A DNA stretch of 64,000 bases, taken from positions 54,340,851 to 54,404,850 of the forward strand of contig CM035232.1 of NCBI GenBank assembly GCA_020226215.1. Direction: 5' to 3'. This document shows positions 26,984 to 37,365 of the stretch, in pieces. The stretch's first letter is position 1; every line of letters starts with the position of its first letter. Position numbers and translations under genes: made by a program. The stretch comes from Sindora glabra. Taxonomy: Eukaryota > Streptophyta > Magnoliopsida > Fabales > Fabaceae. The notes under the pieces are model-generated. The model did not search any database. It was not told the DNA's origin and saw only the letters and a list, made by a program, of their open reading frames with translations.

Positions 26984-28139
26984 CCTTCAATAACTTTCGA
27001 ACGCAGCTCGTCTTCTTTGGCGGTGAGACAGCACGAAGAAGCTATGCCAGAGAAGAGGGTGAGTTTCGGTGCGTTTGAGGGGCAGAATGTGAAAATTGGC
27101 TTTCGAATTTCTTTTTCACCCGAATTTCACTCCAATTACGGGAGGCGGAGAATTTCGCCTGAGCTCACCGAATTTTGAAAACTTCATTTCATCCCTTTAC
27201 ATTTTCACCCCAACCAAATAGGTGAAATTTACAGTTTCACCTTTGATTTCACTTTAGCCATTTCATCCTCTACCTTTTCACTTATTCCAAACACACTGTT
27301 AGTGATAATAAATCTCGAGTTGGCAGAATGATGGACTATATTAATTGATGATGTTTAACTGTGGTATCAGTACGCATGCCGAAAGACACTGGCCGACAAT
27401 CAACCGTGCATACGTGGTAGATTCGCACGCAACAACGAGAGCAACGAGATTCCCAAGGCTACATGTTCAAGCAGGGATAAAGACGAAGATGAACTCTGGG
27501 CAAATAAGAGTTTGGTATATTCTGTTCTCTTTCTGCCAACTAACAAAACTGCATGCTTCGATACCACAGCTCGTAATTAATGGCATTTTGTGGGTCAAAA
27601 TCTCTATAGTTAGGGATATTTTCCATTTCTTTTAATTGAGATTTGACGTTTTCAAGTTGCTCCAATGTTCAGGGGGCATTTTGTAGCATTTAACAGTTTA
27701 GGGGTGTTTTTTGTCACAAGGCCATACTTTGAGGGGGCTTTCTATATTTTTCCTTTAAATCTATTTAAAACTTTCCGGGGTAAATTGTTACAATAAAAAA
27801 TTTATGTATTGGATATGATATTTATTCAGAGTTAAGGGGGTTATAAGTACTTTCTTCTTTTTTTTGGTAACAGAACAATTGGAGCTTTTATTGCCCGCCA
27901 AAATGTAAATATAAATTGTTGGTTTCAAAATAAGATAATAATTCAAAATGTATTATTTAGCAGAAATGGCTGGATGATGCATCTACCATGTCGGTCCTTC
28001 AGCCAACACAGTAAATTCCATCCTCATGGATTAATATTAGTTCAATTTCAATATTAGAGAAATGAAAATAGATTTTTTAATTTAAAGGATACCAAATTCA
28101 TTTAATTTTAATATTAGGGAATAAAAATGGAATTAAGCC

Positions 28140-28148
28140 TAAATTTTA
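28140..28148. repeat. Right 9-bp target duplication of the outer element
   Basis: TAAATTTTA, repeated exactly at 21,627-21,635. Confidence 0.75.
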
Positions 28149-31100
28149 TTATCAAAGTTATAATCAATAAAAAATTCAATGTAAAGGCATAAAAATTCTA
28201 TTAAACTAACTTTTATTTTATATTAATTTCTTTATAAATAAAATAACAATATTATATTTTAAACTCTATTTTTGAAATTATAATTACTCAAATAAAAATA
28301 TTAAAAAATTAACAATTTTTTGTTATATATTAATATTAAAACAAGGTTAGAATATATGAAAAATATAAAAGATAAGAATGTAAAAATATTGTTTTATAAA
28401 TAATACAAGGACTCATTCCCTTATTTTACCAATAAAATGAAAATTTCATCAGTAGACAAAATAATGATTCTTTAAGAAATGGATGTGTCTATTAATAAAA
28501 AATTTTATTCATTCTCATACTCATTCTCATTTCATTTGGTAAAATATAATATAATGGTACAAATTTTTTCTAGTAATAATAAGAATAATTAAACTATTAG
28601 ATGTACACACATAAAAAAAATCAAAGGTTGAACATTGTGTTTTTTTTTTCCTTTTAGCAATGTCAGAATTTTCTTTTCTTTGGTAATAATAAGAGTGATT
28701 ATCCAACAAATGTCTGCACACAAAATTTTATATTTGAATCCCAAATATGACAAAAAGTAAAATTCTAAAATAATATTGAGTGTCATTACATTGCAAAGGT
28801 GCAAGCACATTAGAGTTTGCTTAATGTGAAAGAAAATTACTACATAAAAGAAAAACTATTCAATAAACAAATTATTTGTTTAGAAAATTTCAAATTTTTT
28901 TATTTTTTCATGTTGATAATAAATTTGTTTTGGATAGAAAGTGCACAAAAGTTAATGTACAACACATGTAAAATAAGTGCACTTTCATACTCCAATGAAA
29001 GATTCTCAAGGCATTTGTAGGTCTACTAGCTTCAAGCTTTCTTTCAACCCTAGTGGCAAACAATGATTAAAGAATCAAGCATGCACTTTAAGATCATTTA
29101 TTTTTCCTTCCTTTATTTTTGAGCATTGGTGAAAGTCCTTCTACCAAATTTGTTTGTTGTTTTGCTGTCGTGAGTTTTGTATATTTTATTTATAGTATAT
29201 ATTCTTTTGTGTGAGTCTTGTCATTAAGTCTAGGATTTCTTTATCTTCTCTATTGTTTCCATTAAGGATTAAGATCTCATTTTGTTATGTACCCAAGCTT
29301 ATCCCTATTTTGCTTTTGACAAAAAAAATGAATAATTAGTAGTGAATTTAGTTTTGTCACTACTTTAAGGTTAATAGTTTTGTTAAAAGAGGGTTGGATT
29401 TTGAACAAATCTTTAATTTTGGAGTTATATGGTTTCTTTATAACGAATCATTCTAAAGGATATAACTTCTAACTGTAAGACTAATAGAAATCTTGCCTAT
29501 GAAAAGAAAAGAAATTGCAATGATCTTTCAACCAAGAGTAAGATATCCTTAATTTAAATAATCATAAAAATATGTAGATAGCTTTTTCATAGAACTACAA
29601 TACTCAAAAGATCCTTGTATTGATTAGTTTGCTTTCTAGAAACAACATATTATGGAACATCAAATTGTACAATCTTTCTTTTTGGAAATTACATCTTCAA
29701 TTGTTAATAAGAGGTACAATTCCAAAGTCATCATTAATAATGATTTTTAGACTTATCAATCTACTAGTATAAAAATTGTTAAACTGGAAGTTTAGATTTA
29801 GGAGCTGAAATCTAACAATGATGCTTTGCTCAAACAAATTGAAGATATGTCCTCAGGGATGTAGAAATTGGAGATTAAAGTTTAATATATTGAGAAACAA
29901 AAATCAAATCTCCAAAATCAGGTGCTATCACAACTAAATATTAACATGATATGTTTAACTTAAAAAGCTTAGATTGAAAAAATATAGATTTTAAGCTCTT
30001 TTTTTTATGACCTAAATATTTATTAAACTTTTTCCTCATGTCTCAATTAATACTCAGGCCAAGTTCAAGCTATGATAGTAGAAAATGGGTTCCCAACTAG
30101 AAATGTAAAATGAATCAAGGTTTGTGGACTCCACAAGCTTTTAGTGACTTGAACCATCTAAAATTTAGTTTTTCACAAGTAATATAAATTGGTTCAGGCA
30201 AACCAAGGTCTATATAAATAATGAATTGGATTACATACTTGTAATTAAAGCTCGTGAATTGGTCAATAAATCAGAGATATAGACTAAATCCAAACTCCTT
30301 AAAATTGAGTTCATTTTTTCCATGAACAATACGAATCGCTTTATTTCAATTGGTTCCATCACAAATCTATCTAGTTTATCCATTTTACACCCTTAAGCTC
30401 AACCTAATCTAATTATATAAATTTATTTTTAATCATATAATTAATATTATAAAGAATAATTATGTCTAATTATTTTTAATATAAAAATTCTTAATTTAAA
30501 ATAATTAATTATTATATATGTATATTTTTATATAAAAATTTATTTTTTTACTTCAAATAATAATGAAAATAAAAGTAATCAAGCTTTTAAACTAAGTATT
30601 AGGCCATGCATAAATTTAATTATGTTAGACTAGGCTAAATTTTTAAAAATTAAACGGATTGGACTTGGATTTGATCCATGGTATTTTTTACAATTATATA
30701 TGAAAAACCAAACCAAAAACCTAATGATCCAAACCATATGCCTATATACATCTCTAATCAAATGGTGCTTTTTAGCATTAGTGTGCATTTAACTTATCAA
30801 AATGGTAAAGGACCTTACACAAATGGTAGTCTAACTTAGCCTTCAACATATATTTACTAAGCTAATCTAGTTACCATTTCACAAAAATAGTTCAAGTGTT
30901 TCATCAGAATGTATTAAGGGTAGTGATTGAACACTAAGAATTAATATAACTTCACATGATTTTCAACTAGATGAGATAATTTTAGAAGACCAACATAAAA
31001 TGTTATGGTCTAAAAGTGAAAACAAAAGTAGTTAGAGATAGTAAAAAATGTGTTTATTGACCCAAACACAAAAATAATATCCTTTCTTTTAGGCTGTTTG

Positions 31101-31590
31101 CACAAGAACTACTAAAGGGATTTGAAGGTTTAGACTATAAGCTTTAAGCTCACAACTAGGAAAGAAAAGAGAATCATAGGAATTGCAACCAAAAAGGATT
31201 TAGAAGTACTTCCCAAATGGTTCCTTAACATATAGTTGAAAGATTTTATTGTAAAAGACAATAATCCAAACATCTCCAAGAAAAGTTTATAGCAATTGGC
31301 CAACTACTTGATCATATTGAGTCTTTAGTTGGTCATTATTAGTATGTATTAATAGCTATGTTTTGATCTTGTGTTTGTCTTATGTATTTTTGCACGTTAG
31401 TTTAAATAATAATTAATTCAAAAAATCATTAACAAGGGTGAAGCTATACAAGTTTTGTTAGAGGTAAAAAAATAACAAATACTTCATGTTATAGTAAAAG
31501 TATATGTAAAATTTAAATAGTAATCAAACATCTAAAAGAGTTAATAATTTTATACATGAAAAGATTTGCAATGATCCTTCAAGAGAATTG
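28149..31590. other. AT-rich repeat relics, no gene
   Basis: No intact gene is seen. The part at 29,700-30,000 has a faint coding look (ELKSNNDALLKQIEDMSS in one frame, coiled-coil-like) but is isolated and broken. At 30,100-30,400 there is interspersed-repeat text rich in CCACAAGC, GGTTC and CTCGTGAATTG-like words, resembling 35,590-35,710, 46,880-47,040, 51,570-51,690 and 58,880-59,110. Confidence 0.4.
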
Positions 31591-31599
31591 TACTTATTT

Positions 31600-33970
31600 T
31601 TTTTTATATTTTCAAATTTATTTATCATCAAATTTATGCTAAAAGTACTAGCATTGTAAATAATTAAGTTATCTGCAAGAAATTAAACATCTATATTATT
31701 TTGAAGCTAAGTCTTGACTATTTTTATTGTTAAATAGTCTCTTTCGATAATCGATATAGATACTAGAAGAGTTAAGGTGAGATGAATCAATATATCAAGT
31801 GATAAATCTTTGACTTTTCTATGTCTAACAATCTTTAACATAACTTAAAAAGTGTTTCAATGCATTGAAAATAATATTAATTCTCATGTATATCAATCTC
31901 ATGATTTTATAATTAAAACCTTATATAAATTCTCCCATGCATAGAAATCTTATGGATAGAACTTTTCAATTAATTAGTGAATGTTTTTTATTTTAAGTGA
32001 CCTATACTTTTCATTAGGATTTAATTCAAAGCTTAAAGTTAAGTTTCACTACTTACTCATTAAATCTAATATTCAACTCTTATAATTAGAAGTTTATAGT
32101 AATTAAAAATATACCAACTTGATAACAATGCTTTAGGGTTACATTCAAATGATGAAAGTAGTCTTTATCTAAGATATATTATCCATCCATATTAAAGACC
32201 CTAATCTTGTGTTTTTCACAAAACATTTTGACTTTCCCAAGAACATTGTTTTTGAACTATCCATTTTCTCTTAATTCCTAAAATAGAGATTTTATCAAAG
32301 AATCAAGATGGATTACATTTATAATATTTTTTGATTTTTGTTACAATGCTAACTAAAGATCAATTGTGATGCCCATAATCTCACTCATTAAATGTGAGAT
32401 AAAAATAAAATTGAATGATGCTAATATTTTATTCTCAATAAAATTTTTACCTTTTTGTGAATAAATGGATCATTCATTAATGATATTATTGATGATAATA
32501 AACATGACTTGATAGATTATCGTTAAAGTGCTAATAAAATGTTAGTATGAACCCTATCAAGTATCTTTAGCTCTTTGCAAAGTTTCAACTTGATTTTCCT
32601 TGTTGCTTGTATCAAGTTTATCAATAACAATCATATTTGCAATTTGAATTGCTTAGGTTGCTTGTAATTGATTATTTCTTTTGCAAGAAGCACTAACAAC
32701 ATTCACAATAAGAGTTAATTATCATTTAAGCTACTATTTTGAGGTTGCAACTAATGTTAATTGTAATCTTTGAGCAAAATAATGAACTTAATATGCTTAT
32801 AGCCATTTATTAAGAAATAAAGTTTGTAATCCATTTCATTTACCTTGCACATTACTAGCACCATCATATCCTTGGCTTTTAATACTTTTAGTTTACAAGT
32901 TGTGACAAGAAATAGTTATATTAACTCTTTTTCCAATGTCATTACACTAGTTTCAGTGACATGTATAAGATCAAAAAAGCACTCTTGAATGTATCCATTC
33001 TTATCAACAAATCTAAAAACAATATCCATTTGTTCATTTTTTCTAATTCACTCTAAGCTTCATCAATGGTGATACAAAACTTGACATTTCCTATCTCTTT
33101 TCTTATTGGCTTTCTCATCTTACTTGCAAAAATATGAAGAAGGATTTCTTTTGAACATCATTAGAAATATACCTAGCAACTTTTGAAGCATTTTTTAAAA
33201 TAACCTATTAAACTTTCTCATTGTAGAAACTAATAAACTTCAACATTTCAATGAAACTTTCTCAATTATCCTCATATCATGGCCTTTAAAAGCATGGGCT
33301 TTAAATGTCAACCATTTGATACAATTTATCGAAGCTTTAAGTCTAAAATGATTGTTCTCTATCTCTTCTTATGACTTCCTTTTAATAATCCTATCAATAT
33401 GTTGTGATGGTTTCATCAACTAAATTTTATGATTTTATGATGTATGGAATTAAGATCTTTTCCAACATGATTCAAAAGCAGATAATTTTTTTTCATTATT
33501 TAGTTTCTTTTGATTTTTGAAACCATCCTCCATGAATATATTAGAACTTGAATGACTTGAATGTAGCTTACTAAGGAGATAGCATAGAAAACAATAAATG
33601 ACATCTTTATTAAGAGAATACTTTAACCAAAAAGGATATAACTGAAACTAGGAAGATTGAAAGCAGCAACATTGATTTCTATAACCAACAAATTTATAAT
33701 CATAAAGGTTTAGGTTGATACAAACCTACCTTAAGACAAGCATGATGAGCTTTATCTATTTAATTCATTAAAAATCTCAAAGTCATAGGTCATAATTTGG
33801 GATCACATTCTAAATCAAAAGCATTCAATTTTTCATGATTGATTCGTTTCAATTTTAAATCATGGTTTTTTTGGAATTGAAGCATTAAAATCTAATGGAT
33901 AAATTATAGAAGCACCAACATGTTCTTTGTCTTTTTTAAAGAACATGTTAATAATTTTTAACTTGCCCAT
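31600..33970 (-). pseudogene. hAT transposase relic (TTF zinc finger/DUF4371 type)
   Basis: It reads from a possible ATG at 33,970 (MGKLKIINMFFKKDKEHVG). Next come a TTF-type N-terminal region (LECDPKL..., HHACLKVGLYQPKP, about 33,830-33,720) and the DUF4371 core (EIGNVKFCITIDEA near 33,080; KAKGYDGASNVQG near 32,870; YVHYFAQRLQLTLVA near 32,760). These are followed by LMSEIMGITIDL near 32,390, FCEKHKIRVFNMDG near 32,180 and NHEIDIHEN near 31,900. The C-terminal hAT dimerisation motif (LTLLVSISIIERD...FLADNLIIY) lies at about 31,760-31,640. Domain order and spacing match a full-length ZMYM1-like plant hAT transposase of roughly 780 residues. Many stops and frameshifts make it non-functional. 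Element ends were not found. Confidence 0.8.
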
Positions 33971-34197
33971 ATAAATTTGGAAAATTTCAAACTCTTGATT
34001 AGAAAATTAAAGTGATTAAATAAAAGATTATAAAATCAGCTATATAAAGTAAAATTAATTTTTATTATATTATTTAGCATTAAAAAATGACAACAAACAT
34101 AAAACGTAAGCAAAATATTAATAAAAAGAGTAATGAACTTTCAATTTTTGATAACTTTTTGTAGCCATTTATTTAGGATTAATAATGGTGATGATGA

Positions 34198-34222
34198 TAA
34201 TAATAACAACAACAACAATGAC

Positions 34223-34304
<82 letters not shown>
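34198..34304. repeat. (AAT)n trinucleotide microsatellite
   Basis: An AAT/ATA run with a few interruptions (AAC, ATG and AGT units) of about 105 bases. The poly-Asn open frame over it is an artefact. Confidence 0.95.
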
Positions 34305-34305
<1 letters not shown>

Positions 34306-36019
34306 GTGTTATTTTTATATCTACAAAGCAAGAATTATAAGGAACTTTTTAATTATGTGATTAGCACTTTTTTAATAAGTTATTGACACTAAGACATATA
34401 GAAGATTTTATTTAGGGTTTCCCTTTTCCAAATGGGTTGGATTGTTGGAAGCACAATATATATTTGTTTATTTCCTTATTATTGATATTGCAAAAAGCCA
34501 ACCATTCCTACTGATTGGTAAAACTTCTTGTATGTAGGTTTTTAAATAAGTTACAAATGCAATGAAAATTGAAAAATAATTTACTATTAGATGAATATGC
34601 AATAAATGAACCAAAAGAAAATTTAGTTAAATATCGAGTGTTTGTGTAAAGTAAACAAATAACACAAAAATTAAAGAACTAGTTCATCTAAAAGAAAAAT
34701 AAAAATATAATAGCAAAGAGTTAAAAAATTACTTGTCTCTAATACTCTTATGCCTAAAACTAAATTAGTAAGTTATTCCATTTTTTTTATCATGTTTGTC
34801 ATACTATCCAATAATTAAAAATATATAAAATAAGATAAATGGAATATGGATTATTATTTTTTTAGTTTTGGGTCTTGCATTTGGGAAGCGGCAATAGGAG
34901 TTGGGGAAAGGGAGTTAGGATGCCAATTGATCTAAACTACTAGCAGTAAGCCATCAGAATGATCTTATAGACTTTTGTTTCTATTAGGGGCTGAGCCTAA
35001 AGGACGTAACTTTTTTTCACTTCATCAAATACATGTTTTGCTTAGAAAATTTTTCCCTTGCTTGTACACTACTGCAGGAACCATTAAGGTGGTTGGGATA
35101 ATGTTATCACTTGTCAAATCAATATTTCATTTTAAGGATTATGGTTTGGATACAATAGTAAGTTAATTCATGATTGACAAATGAGTGGATGATTTTTTAA
35201 AATGCTAGTGTTTTAATAGGGTTATGGTGACATATTCATTATTTGAACAATAATTTTGACTTAAATTAAACATTATGCAACAAATGAGTACTCTTAAGGT
35301 AATATTCAAAAGGTAACTAATGCTAGTTAGGGAGGGTAACCAATATTGGTCACTCATACTCTCTCTTTCTTGTAGCAAAAGAAAATCACAATGTACAATA
35401 ATTACTATCTAATTAAAAATATTTAATTTGTTAATCCATGCAAATTTAAAAAGGTATAAAAATAAAATGCTTAAATTTGATTTACTATTAATATAAAATA
35501 TATTATATTATTAGTGAATAAAAAATAATAATAATTAAGAATTTTTTATTGCAGTAAAGGATTTTGACAATTTTTCTTGACATGGCAATATATGGATTAA
35601 AGTTGGGAAACAGATAGAACAGACCAAGCCAAATCTATCCGATTTTTTCATGGGCCTCCAATATGAAAACCCTAATCTAGTCCTTGCAAATTCAAGCTAG
35701 CCCACGAACTATTTTTAATTTTTAATTTTTTTAAAATAAAAATTGTAAGTTTTAAATAATAAAAAATTTAAAATCATTCAAAAGTATCATATATTTATTT
35801 AGAAATTAGTTATAATGCATTCTAAATTTATACATAACCATAAAAAATATTATATATATAAAATATAAGTTATAAAGTATCTACAAAATAAAAATATTAT
35901 TTATAAATTATTTATAATAGTACCTTATATAATTAAAAAAATAAAAAATAGTAATGTAATTTTGTATGGATTGAAAATATAAACTTATATAAAATTTAGA
36001 AATATAAACAAATTACAGG
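34305..36019. other. Intergenic DNA without recognised gene
   Basis: Mostly AT-rich. A short less AT-rich stretch at about 34,860-35,160 has no recognisable coding content. Interspersed-repeat text lies at 35,590-35,710, just left of the large Mutator-like element. Confidence 0.5.
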
Positions 36020-36028
36020 TCATCTAAC
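36020..36028. repeat. Left 9-bp target duplication of the 10.8 kb element
   Basis: TCATCTAAC, identical to 46,864-46,872. Confidence 0.9.
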
Positions 36029-36110
36029 GGCTAAAATACCAAATTACGCAAATTTTTAAAACAATTTACCGTTTTACGGCGGGTTGGAAACATATTACCA
36101 GAATACGCAG
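36029..36110 (+). repeat. Left terminal inverted repeat, outer part
   Basis: Starts GGCTAAAATACC and ends GAATACGCAG next to the first GGCGCC. It pairs with 46,863 back to about 46,775. The foldback elements have the same layout at their ends (GGTTAAAATAC...AAAATACGC). Confidence 0.85.
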
Positions 36111-36296
36111 GGCGCCATTCAAATTGGCGCCCCTGGAGGTTGGAGGCGCCATTCAAAGTGGCGCCCTCCCCCTTGGAGGCGCCATTTGAGGTGGCGCCCT
36201 CCAGGAGGGAGGCGCCATTTTGATTGGCGCCCTCCGTAGGGCGCCTTTAAATTTAAATTTTGAAATTCAAAGGGAGGCGCCATTTCATCAGGCGCC
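36111..36296 (+). repeat. Left GGCGCC array (five paired units)
   Basis: Five units of the form GGCGCC, 9 bases, GGCGCC: at 36,111-36,131, 36,145-36,165, 36,178-36,198, 36,211-36,231 and 36,276-36,296, plus a single GGCGCC at 36,240. The spacers are ATTCAAATT, ATTCAAAGT, ATTTGAGGT, ATTTTGATT and ATTTCATCA: always 9 bases, always starting ATT, otherwise variable. Each half is itself a palindrome, so each unit can form a 6-bp stem with a 9-base loop. Units are separated by GC-rich GGAGG/CCTCC-type linkers that can also pair. Confidence 0.9.
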
Positions 36297-36304
36297 TCCC
36301 CTCC

Positions 36305-36312
36305 TATTTATA
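36305..36312 (+). promoter_or_regulatory. Candidate TATA box of the transposase transcript
   Basis: TATTTATA immediately inside the left array. A GC-richer leader follows, ending TTTTGCAG|GTCTGC at 36,394/36,395, which reads as a donor. A second possible noncoding exon is 38,045-38,078 (CATGCAG acceptor, CACCG|GTTAGT donor). The leader model is inferred. Confidence 0.45.
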
Positions 36313-36539
36313 GCCATCCGCCCTCCTCCAAACCCTGCTTCATTTTATCGCAGCAGCAGCCTCCTCTCTCAAACCCTCAGAAGCCATTTTGCAGGTCTGC
36401 TTTTCTTTTTCATTCATCAGTCATCATCCATTCTTATTTTTGTACATTGCATTCAGAATCATTTTTTGCTTTGGAGCAAATCTGATCCCAGTCAACTCTC
36501 ATTTGGTTAGTATATTTGTAATTTTTATTATTATATCAT

Positions 36540-37365
36540 ATATTTTTTTAGATTAATTATTATAATTTATGATTTGAAGTGATGATTAAAGAGTTAGGAA
36601 TAGATTTCTGTTATAATTTATAAATTTTATTTATTTAAGTTTTAATATTTTTTGTATTTATATTATAATATTTATTTTATGTTAATATTATGATTTATAA
36701 TATGAAATGGTGATCTTGGATTTAGAAAAGATTTATATAAATTTATATGATATGTGATAGTTTATATTTTTTACTGATTGATATTTTTATATAATTTCTG
36801 TATGTATATTATAATTTATATTTCATGTTGGTTATTATGATTTACGATGGGAAATAATGATCTACGATTTAGAAAAAAATTATATAAATATATGTGATTT
36901 GTGATAATTTATAATTTTTATATAAATATATGTAATCTATGATAATTTTTGTCATAATTTATAAATTTTATTTGCTTAAATTTTGATAATTTTTGTATTT
37001 ATATTATAATATTTATTTAATATTAATTATTATGATATATGATGTGAAGTGGTGATCTAGGTTTTAGAAAAAATTTATACAAATTTATATGATATGTGTT
37101 AGTTTATGTTTTTCACTGGATAATATTTTTATAATTTTTGTATGTATATTATAATTTATATTTCATGTTGATTATTATGATTTATGATGGGAAACGATGG
37201 TCTAGGATTTAGGAAAAAATTTTATAAATATATGTGATCTGTGATAGTTTGTGATTTTTATTGGTTAGTGTTTGTAGATTTTTTACATTTATATTATAAT
37301 TTTTAATTTATTTTGATTATTATGGCTTATAATGTGAAGTGATGATCTAGGATTTAGAAAATATT
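36540..37365 (+). repeat. Degenerate tandem repeat in the putative 5' intron
   Basis: About six diverged copies of an AT-rich unit marked by TTATGATTTATGATG(G/T)GAA, then TGATCTAGGATTTAGAAAA, at about 36,560, 36,690, 36,835, 37,030, 37,175 and 37,320. Spacing is about 130-195 bases, most often about 145. Confidence 0.65.

Larger units (their letters stand above)
25416..27298. mobile_element. Insert in the CCT intron (level 4), carrying gene pieces
   Basis: The ends resemble each other in inverted orientation: GGTTTGTTTGACTAGAGGTG on the left and, complemented, GTGTGTTTGGAATAAGTGAA on the right. Purine-rich GTGAAAGG-type text follows on both. They recall hAT-type non-autonomous elements, but I could not find a convincing 8-bp duplication, so the ends are approximate. 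The middle has GC-richer host-gene sequence (fasciclin fragment and a minus-strand first exon); about 25,620-26,400 is very AT-rich with no gene. Confidence 0.5.
24600..27502 (+). pseudogene. CCT-domain family gene fragment, broken
   Basis: Three exon-like blocks lie in order. Block 1 runs from about 24,650 to 25,158. It includes LQVKTEECQMGSVDYN, SFDGKPAFLFQP and RQMRRVCSTSDLQ and ends at CAG|GTTAGA. Block 2 is 25,241-25,396, with NFKVRHYSAEERKERISKY, then KRSQSNFNKTIK, then a GT donor. Block 3 starts at 27,371 with YACRKTLADNQPCIRGRFAR and continues to CSSRDKDEDELW. Blocks 2 and 3 form one CCT motif, the DNA- and partner-binding region of CONSTANS-like and related plant transcription regulators. 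Block 1 has in-frame stops at about 24,800, 24,953 and 24,986. Conserved residues have changed, for example Arg to Thr in SKYTAKR. No credible N-terminus is seen. The intron between blocks 2 and 3 holds an inserted element. It is non-functional as a full protein. Confidence 0.8.
24396..27753. mobile_element. Inner TIR element (level 3), Pack-MULE-like
   Basis: The ends are GGGAAAAATACACAAAA (left) and, in reverse complement, GGAAAAATATAGAAA (right). They are flanked by TTTAAATTT (24,387-24,395) and TTTAAATCT (27,754-27,762), 8 of 9 identical. The inverted repeats extend about 100-120 bases and both carry runs such as TACCCCCTCCAAG or TGCCCCCTGAACA. It has no transposase but holds a spliced-gene-like CCT-domain sequence, so it fits a non-autonomous gene-carrying Mutator-like element. 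Confidence 0.7.
23181..27871. mobile_element. Middle TIR element (level 2), split by level 3
   Basis: It is flanked by AGAACAAATGG (23,170-23,180) and AGAACAATTGG (27,872-27,882), 10 of 11 identical. The left inverted repeat runs from 23,181 to about 23,360 and includes AATACATAAACTTTTTATTGTAAC. The right copy is in two parts: 27,871 back to about 27,763, then, after removing the inner element at 24,396-27,753, from 24,395 back to about 24,310. Only when the two parts are joined does the right repeat align continuously with the left, through TTAATTTTAATGGCCCTAG. So the inner element landed inside this repeat. The unsplit element would have been about 1.3 kb. Confidence 0.75.
21636..28139. mobile_element. 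Outer MULE-type TIR element (level 1 of a nest)
   Basis: The termini are GGCTGAATTTC at the left and GAATTAAGCC at the right, flanked by a perfect 9-bp duplication TAAATTTTA (21,627-21,635 and 28,140-28,148). The inverted repeats extend about 190 bases (21,636-21,830 against 28,139-27,960), including shared AATATTGAAATTG and CATCATCCAGCC. A 9-bp duplication and long inverted repeats are typical of Mutator-like elements. No transposase is present. It contains a second element at 23,181-27,871. Confidence 0.8.

Noticed and set aside
25408..27306. 8-bp target duplication for the insert in the CCT intron
   Set aside because: Candidate flanks TTTTTATT and TTAGTGAT match at only 4 of 8 positions, so ends are given as approximate.
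34133..34360. Poly-asparagine open frame
   Set aside because: Produced by the (AAT)n microsatellite.
34984..35003. AGGGGCTGAGCC-like text as a possible hAT element end
   Set aside because: It resembles the CAGGGGCGGAGCC ends of some hAT elements, but no partner end or 8-bp duplication was found left of 31,600.
36220..36510. 96-codon frame starting inside the left GGCGCC array
   Set aside because: It spans the array, TATA-like site and leader, ignores the donor at 36,395, and shows no recognisable domain.
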